From Schwartzia sp. (in: firmicutes) (lineage in GTDB: Bacteria > Bacillota > Negativicutes > Selenomonadales > Selenomonadaceae): a stretch of 19,849 nucleotides of DNA. Below are positions 15,932 to 19,849 of the stretch, one piece after another. Numbering within the stretch: the first letter of the stretch is position 1; every line of letters starts with the position of its first letter. The stretch is taken from assembly GCA_024691625.1 (NCBI GenBank), contig JAILNL010000200.1, positions 1 to 19,849 on the forward strand, written 5' to 3'. A program made the translations under genes and the position numbers. The notes beneath the pieces are model-generated. The model saw only the letters and a list, made by a program, of their open reading frames with translations. It was not told the origin of the DNA and ran no database searches.

Positions 15932-17128
15932 TCAAGGCATTGCCGCTTTTGCCTCATCCATCGTAGGCGCTATGACGCGGCACTGATATTTTCCGTAGTG
16001 ATCAGGCATATTCCCGACCTTATCCTCATATTTTTCCAAAAGCTCATCCACGTATTTCATGATAATCTTGGGCGGCATGTGCTTCATACATCCGAGATTG
16101 TCTTCACCCGTGTGCGGACATTTATGGATTCCGCAGGGGTGACACTGCTCAGGCGCCTTTATAAGTACGTCCTTTTCATCATACGGATAAAAACCCGGAA
16201 CAGGAGATGCTCCGAACATGGTTACGATGGGAACATTCATGGCAACACCGATATGCATCGGGCCTGAATCAGTAGTAAGGAACAGCACGCAGCGTTTAAG
16301 CATGGCTGCAAGCTCCCCAAGGGATAACTTTCCTGTAAATACGTGAATCCTGCTGCTGTCTTTTTCTTTCATCTGAGATACGCAGGCATCTACAAATTCC
16401 GTGTCCATGGGACCGCCGAAAAATGCCACCGCATATCCCCGGCCAATGAGTTCATCCGCGCACTGCGCAAAATAGGAATCTAGCCAGCGCTTTGTTTCCC
16501 AGCTGGCTCCGATATTAAAAGCGATAACCTTCTCGTCCTTTTCAAAGTGTTCATTCCAAAGTTTTTCGGCTTTTTCATCAGCTCCCGGAGGAAGCTGCAT
16601 TTCAAGTCCTCCGTCATCGATTTTTTCTACGCCGACGGCTTCCTTTAACACCTCGAGGTGTGCCGTTACCTGATGCTTCCATCCCGGCACATAACGGTGA
16701 GGCGGCAAAAGCCCGAAGGGGCCCTGCCCGATATGGTGAGCAACGGACGGATTCTGCATAACTTTATCGAAAAAAAGCGAGAAGCCGGGCTTCGAATAAC
16801 CGACTATACGCTCCGCACCCGAAAACGCTGCCAAAGCCGAGGCGCGTTCGTTGCGGTGAAGGTTTATGACAAGGTCAAAATGCTTTTCACGCACCTTGCC
16901 AATGTATTTCACAAAGGCGCCGAGACGGTTGTCTGCTCCTTTTTTATCTATGAGCATGCATTCGTCGATATGCGGGTTGAACTCCACGAGGTCGCGGAGT
17001 TTTTTATCCGCCAGCAGCGTAATCCGCGCATTCGGGTAGTTTGTCCGAAGAGTACGGAGCACTGGCGTTACCAGCATAAGGTCACCGATATGCATGAGAT
17101 TTATGACTAAAATGTTCCTATATTCCAA
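15932..17128 (-). CDS. waaF: GT9 heptosyltransferase, WaaF-like
   Basis: Counting from TTG 17128 (398 residues), it begins MEYRNILVINLMHIGDLMLV, the standard GT9 opening with G15-D16. It has the donor-site motif DSGPMHIGVAMNVP (287-300) and FGASPVPGFYPYD, and a cysteine cluster C329, C332, C337, C347. GT9 proteins add heptose to the LPS inner core using ADP-heptose; WaaF is the likely type, but WaaC or WaaQ cannot be excluded. A longer frame starting at 17170 would overlap the preceding gene by 29 nt. I prefer TTG 17128 because AAGGAAAG sits 7 nt upstream and the product then starts where relatives do. It precedes the heptose donor genes directly, which supports heptose as substrate. Confidence 0.86.
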   Translation of the reverse strand: MEYRNILVINLMHIGDLMLVTPVLRTLRTNYPNARITLLADKKLRDLVEFNPHIDECMLIDKKGADNRLGAFVKYIGKVREKHFDLVINLHRNERASALAAFSGAERIVGYSKPGFSLFFDKVMQNPSVAHHIGQGPFGLLPPHRYVPGWKHQVTAHLEVLKEAVGVEKIDDGGLEMQLPPGADEKAEKLWNEHFEKDEKVIAFNIGASWETKRWLDSYFAQCADELIGRGYAVAFFGGPMDTEFVDACVSQMKEKDSSRIHVFTGKLSLGELAAMLKRCVLFLTTDSGPMHIGVAMNVPIVTMFGASPVPGFYPYDEKDVLIKAPEQCHPCGIHKCPHTGEDNLGCMKHMPPKIIMKYVDELLEKYEDKVGNMPDHYGKYQCRVIAPTMDEAKAAMP

Positions 17129-17141
17129 ATCAAATCTTTCC

Positions 17142-17918
17142 TTACTTTTTTTGCTTTTCCAAACGCTCAAGTTCTGCCAGTTTCAGGTATTTAACGAACA
17201 CATTGAGCCCTGCCATGACAGACATGACAAAACCAAGGAATCCGTCCAGAAATCCGGCTTTGAGCACAAACATTTTAATGAATGTAAATGGCGGGTCGAG
17301 CAAAATCTTCACAACAGATGCTCTTTTGCCTGAGTCATAAAGTTTTTTCGCCGCCAGCGATGTATACAGGTTGAACTTCGAAAGATATGTCTCCCACACG
17401 TCATAGGTGTAATGAATCATATCCTCCTGCATCTGTTTCACGGGTACGGAAACTTCCGTGTTTTCGTGCACAAGTCCGCTCCAATGCATAGCTTCGCGTG
17501 GGCACAGTCTTATCACCCAGTCGGGAGCATGAGCTCCGTGACGCATGGGATATCCAAAAACCACATTCCTGCGGCGGATCTTATATGCGAATTTTTCCGG
17601 TGAATCAATAAGCCTGCGTATTTCTTTTCCAGCCGCTTCAGTAGGACGCTCGTCTGCATCGAGAAAAAATACCCACTCTGCATCGGTCTGCTGCAAGGCA
17701 AAATTTCTCTGTGCCGCAAAACCTTCCATCTTGTGAACAACTACTTTTGCTCCAAGCGATTTTGCAAGCTCAATGGTTGCGTCCTTGCTTCCTGAGTCTA
17801 CTACGACAATTTCATCCGCAAAGGATGCTGAGCGTATGCAGTCAACTATATGTTTTTCTTCGTTAAATGTAAGTATCAATACAGCAACGCGGCTCACTGC
17901 TTCACGCTCACTTTCCAT
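17142..17918 (-). CDS. GT2 glycosyltransferase, WaaE/KdtX-like
   Basis: It is a family 2 glycosyltransferase of 258 residues, with VAVLILTFNEEKHI (11-24), VVVDSGSKDAT (38-48), the metal-binding DxD in FFLDADERP (D87, D89) and a downstream W.GLVHENTE segment. A hydrophobic C-terminal region (about 210-245) suggests membrane association. The layout resembles WaaE (LPS core beta-1,4-glucosyltransferase) and its KdtX relatives, which extend the inner core. It is the first gene of the heptose operon, 13 bp before waaF. The start is the ATG at 17918; a TTG at 17930 is in frame, and neither has a clear ribosome site. Confidence 0.85.
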   Translation of the reverse strand: MESEREAVSRVAVLILTFNEEKHIVDCIRSASFADEIVVVDSGSKDATIELAKSLGAKVVVHKMEGFAAQRNFALQQTDAEWVFFLDADERPTEAAGKEIRRLIDSPEKFAYKIRRRNVVFGYPMRHGAHAPDWVIRLCPREAMHWSGLVHENTEVSVPVKQMQEDMIHYTYDVWETYLSKFNLYTSLAAKKLYDSGKRASVVKILLDPPFTFIKMFVLKAGFLDGFLGFVMSVMAGLNVFVKYLKLAELERLEKQKK

Positions 17919-17955
17919 ATTTTCGTGCAATCAGAGTCATTACATCTAAGCTATT

Positions 17956-17964
17956 ATTATACCA
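17956..17964 (-). promoter_or_regulatory. Extended -10 promoter of the heptose operon
   Basis: Minus strand TGGTATAAT: a perfect TATAAT (17961-17956) with the extended TGN element directly before it, about 40 bp upstream of the GT2 start. No good -35 box is found at the proper distance; that place is taken by a palindrome at 17969-17982. Confidence 0.6.
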
Positions 17965-17968
17965 TATA

Positions 17969-17982
17969 GCAGGATACCCTGC
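17969..17982. promoter_or_regulatory. Small palindrome over the -35 region, possible operator
   Basis: Inverted arms GCAGG and CCTGC enclose four bases. The site lies between the divergent heptose and gltX promoters and just upstream of the extended -10 box. It could be a regulator site, but the arms are short and chance is possible. Confidence 0.25.
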
Positions 17983-18000
17983 ACACGGCAAAACATCTTG

Positions 18001-18029
18001 TTTACTTCTTTTGTTCATAGTAATATATA
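18001..18029 (+). promoter_or_regulatory. Possible gltX promoter
   Basis: TTTACT (18001-18006), a 17-nt spacer and TATATA (18024-18029) lie about 40 bp upstream of the gltX start. Each box matches four of six consensus bases. Confidence 0.45.
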
Positions 18030-18067
18030 ACTAAGAACGTATTGAATTATTTTTGGAGGTCATGATT

Positions 18068-19510
18068 TTGACAAACGTACGCACGCGCTTTGCTCCGAGT
18101 CCGACGGGGTATATGCATATCGGCAATCTTCGGACAGCCCTGTATGGCTATCTTTTCGCAAAGGCAAATGACGGCACGTTCATTCTTCGTATCGAAGACA
18201 CGGACCGTGCACGTTTTGTTCCCGATGCAGTAGATTTCATAAAACGCACACTGGACGCAGCGCACATTATCCCGGACGAAGGTCCGGACATCGGTGGCGA
18301 CTGCGGCCCTTACGTACAGAGCGAGCGACAGGAAATCTATAAAAAATACGCTGAGGAGCTCATCGAAAAGGGTTTCGCATATCGCTGCTTCTGCGATACG
18401 GAGCACCCTCATGAGAACGGCGAATACAAAGGCTATGACCGCCACTGCCGCGATCTCTCCGAGGAGGAAATCAAGGCACATCTTGATGCAGGCGACCCGT
18501 ATGTAATCCGCCAGAAGATGCCTCTTTCCGGCACGACTACATTCCATGATGTTGTTCACGGCAATATAACCATCAACAATGATGAGCTTGAGGATCAGGT
18601 CCTCATCAAACGTGACGGTATGCCGACTTATAACTTTGCAAATGTTATCGACGACCATCTTATGAGCGTATCGCACATCATCCGCGGCACGGAGTTCATT
18701 ACGTCCACGCCGAAGCATGTACTTCTTTACGAAGCATTCGGCTGGAGCATTCCGACCTTCGTTCATCTTGCACCGGTAATGGGCAAGAACGAGGACGGTT
18801 CTGTTTCTAAGCTTTCAAAACGCCACGGCGCAACAAGCTTCTCCGAGCTAGTTGATATGGGATATCTTCCTGAGGCAATCACAAACTATGTAGCGCTTCT
18901 CGGTTGGAGCCCGAAATCTAATCAGGAGATTTTCTCCATGGAGGAAATAGCAAAGGTCTTCTCTCTTGAAGGTCTCAGCAAATCCCAGGCAGTATTTGAT
19001 TACGCTAAGCTTGACTGGGTAAACGGCGAATACTTCAAGAACATGAGCGACTTCGATTTCTCGAAGCTGTCCAAGCCTTTTGCCGGAGAGCTTACGGAAG
19101 AGCTCGATAAAAAATGGCTATATGCATGCGGTCTTCTCCGCACCCGCGTAAGCCGCTTCGGCGAAATTCCGGAAATGATCAAATTCTTCCGCGAACTTCC
19201 CGAATACGACACTGAGCTTTTCCTGAATAAGCGCAACAAAGTAACGACGGAAATCGCAAAGCAGGTCATTGACATGGCTCTTCGCGACTTGTCGGCTGCA
19301 CAGGGCTGGACGCCGTACTCCATTGACGCTATTATGCAGGGTGTTATAGCGGGCACACAGCTCAAGATGGGTGCTGTAATGTGGCCTATGCGCATAGCAC
19401 TTTCCGGGCAGAAGGTCACCCCTGGCGGTGTCACGGAGCTTCTTTACCTCCTTGGGCAGGAAGAATCCATCGAACGTCTGCAAAAGGCCCTTAAGAAACT
19501 CTCCGAATAA
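18068..19510 (+). CDS. gltX: Glutamyl-tRNA synthetase
   Basis: It charges tRNA-Glu with glutamate. The 480-residue class I synthetase starts MTNVRTRFAPSPTGYMHIGN, with the HIGH-type motif at residues 17-20, and carries the KMSKS-type motif KLSKR (248-252). Cysteines C107, C109 and C127 match the zinc-finger region of bacterial GluRS. The full C-terminal anticodon-binding region is present, so it is not the short GluQ-RS paralogue. The start is a TTG at 18068, chosen because GGAGG ends 8 nt before it; the ATG at 18062 is only 2 nt from that site, and the farther TTG at 18053 overlaps it. It is divergent from the LPS genes and is followed by its own substrate, tRNA-Glu. Confidence 0.96.
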   Translation: MTNVRTRFAPSPTGYMHIGNLRTALYGYLFAKANDGTFILRIEDTDRARFVPDAVDFIKRTLDAAHIIPDEGPDIGGDCGPYVQSERQEIYKKYAEELIEKGFAYRCFCDTEHPHENGEYKGYDRHCRDLSEEEIKAHLDAGDPYVIRQKMPLSGTTTFHDVVHGNITINNDELEDQVLIKRDGMPTYNFANVIDDHLMSVSHIIRGTEFITSTPKHVLLYEAFGWSIPTFVHLAPVMGKNEDGSVSKLSKRHGATSFSELVDMGYLPEAITNYVALLGWSPKSNQEIFSMEEIAKVFSLEGLSKSQAVFDYAKLDWVNGEYFKNMSDFDFSKLSKPFAGELTEELDKKWLYACGLLRTRVSRFGEIPEMIKFFRELPEYDTELFLNKRNKVTTEIAKQVIDMALRDLSAAQGWTPYSIDAIMQGVIAGTQLKMGAVMWPMRIALSGQKVTPGGVTELLYLLGQEESIERLQKALKKLSE

Positions 19511-19536
19511 TTTTTTCAACAAAAATAAAAAAATGC

Positions 19537-19565
19537 TTGACTTCGATACCGGGTTGTAGTAATAT
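19537..19565 (+). promoter_or_regulatory. tRNA-Glu promoter
   Basis: TTGACT (19537-19542), a 17-nt spacer and TAATAT (19560-19565) end 7 bp before the tRNA, the right spacing for initiation at or next to its first base. There is no terminator between gltX and the tRNA, so read-through from gltX is also possible. Confidence 0.6.
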
Positions 19566-19572
19566 AATTCTC

Positions 19573-19647
19573 GGCTCCTTCGTCAAGTGGTTAAGACACC
19601 GCCCTCTCACGGCGGGTTCACCGGTTCGAATCCGGTAGGAGTCACCA
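19573..19647 (+). tRNA. tRNA-Glu (anticodon CTC)
   Basis: A full cloverleaf can be drawn in 75 nt. The acceptor GGCTCCT pairs with AGGAGTC (one G-U), the D stem is GTC/GAC, the anticodon stem CCGCC/GGCGG holds loop CTCTCAC with anticodon CTC, the variable loop has 4 nt, and the T stem ACCGG/CCGGT holds loop TTCGAAT. CCA is encoded at 19645-19647. CTC reads GAG, glutamate. It lies 62 bp behind gltX and is followed by a strong terminator. Confidence 0.96.
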
Positions 19648-19657
19648 ATGAAAATTC

Positions 19658-19687
19658 GCTCCGAAGCAAATGCTTCGGAGCTTTTTT
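19658..19687 (+). terminator. Rho-independent terminator after tRNA-Glu
   Basis: A perfect 10-bp stem GCTCCGAAGC/GCTTCGGAGC with an AAAT loop is followed by six T residues. It starts 10 bp behind the tRNA. Confidence 0.93.
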
Positions 19688-19729
19688 GTTATTCAAAATT
19701 GGTAAATTATAAAAGCCTGCAATAAAAAT

Positions 19730-19748
19730 CCACCCGCGTAGCGGGTGG
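19730..19748 (-). terminator. Hairpin, probable terminator of a convergent gene
   Basis: A perfect 8-bp stem CCACCCGC/GCGGGTGG with a 3-nt loop is followed on the minus strand by ATTTTTATT. It lies 32 bp after the stop codon of the partial frame at 19781-19849, so it fits as that gene's terminator. Two more perfect inverted repeats follow at 19761-19771 and 19787-19800. Confidence 0.55.
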
Positions 19749-19780
19749 TATTTCATTTTCGGGCATAGCCCTATCCTAAA

Positions 19781-19849
19781 CTAGCTACGCATAAATGCGT
19801 CAAAATTTGGCCTGCCAGCCATGCGTTGATTACTTGCTACCCGTAAACG
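19781..19849 (-). CDS. C-terminal tail of an unidentified protein
   Basis: The last 22 codons of a minus-strand frame enter from the right edge and end at TAG (19783-19781). The visible peptide ends RMAGRPNFDAFMRS. I do not recognise it. The support is the open frame, the hairpin terminator at 19730-19748 and the convergent layout with the tRNA. The piece is short enough to be chance, and the nested inverted repeats nearby could instead mark the end of a mobile element. Confidence 0.3.
   Translation of the reverse strand, partial: RLRVASNQRMAGRPNFDAFMRS

Noticed and set aside
18047..18766. Minus-strand frame opposite the 5' half of gltX
   Set aside because: Antisense shadow of a clear synthetase gene.
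1..19849. CRISPR array, insertion sequence or prophage genes
   Set aside because: No regularly spaced repeats, complete transposase, integrase or phage gene was found; the right-edge hairpins alone are not enough for a mobile-element call.

Overview
The window reads as a chromosomal lipopolysaccharide (LPS) core and sugar-nucleotide locus next to a housekeeping gene pair, glutamyl-tRNA synthetase and tRNA-Glu. The most likely host is a diderm Firmicute of the class Negativicutes (Selenomonas/Megasphaera-type). It has ADP-heptose and heptosyltransferase genes, which imply a Gram-negative outer membrane. It also has Firmicute-like translation signals (strong GGAGG ribosome sites, frequent TTG starts) and LTA-synthase-like membrane phosphotransferases. 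The assignment to a class is inference; no rRNA is present.

Layout. Everything from 17918 down to 1 is on the minus strand and seems to form five transcription units. (a) 17918-11319: a WaaE-like GT2 glycosyltransferase, a WaaF-like GT9 heptosyltransferase, the heptose-7-phosphate kinase, ADP-heptose epimerase hldD, heptose bisphosphatase gmhB and a first LTA-synthase-like protein, closed by a strong hairpin at 11286-11315. (b) 11142-9109: a second, paralogous LTA-synthase-like protein with its own promoter. (c) 8910-8053: an FkbM-type methyltransferase behind an extended -10 promoter, with a GC-rich hairpin in its leader and a terminator at 8007-8030. (d) 7790-276: a GT8 glycosyltransferase, a VirK/YbjX (DUF535) protein, a second GT9 transferase, an O-antigen-ligase-like protein and the GDP-mannose/GDP-fucose genes gmd, fcl and manC, tightly packed and partly overlapping. 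(e) 146 to the left edge: the first 48 codons of a probable polyprenyl-phosphate sugar transferase with its own promoter.

On the plus strand, gltX (18068-19510) is followed 62 bp later by a CCA-encoding tRNA-Glu(CTC) and a rho-independent terminator. The last 120 bp hold several small hairpins and the tail of an unidentified convergent reading frame.

How the genes fit together: the kinase, GmhB and HldD make most of ADP-L-glycero-D-manno-heptose; the GT9 proteins use heptose or a similar sugar to build the inner core; GT2 and GT8 extend it. ManC, Gmd and Fcl supply GDP-L-fucose, the ligase-like protein would join a polymer to the core, and the sugar transferase would start that polymer. The two LTA-synthase-like proteins probably add a phosphate-linked group to an envelope glycan, and FkbM adds a methyl group. 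Missing from the window are gmhA, the heptose adenylyltransferase, phosphomannomutase and an obvious fucosyltransferase.

The most interesting points are the tandem LTA-synthase-like paralogues with a serine in place of the usual threonine nucleophile, a 31-bp promoter element repeated upstream of two separate units, the hairpin in the FkbM leader, and the VirK/YbjX protein embedded in a core operon.
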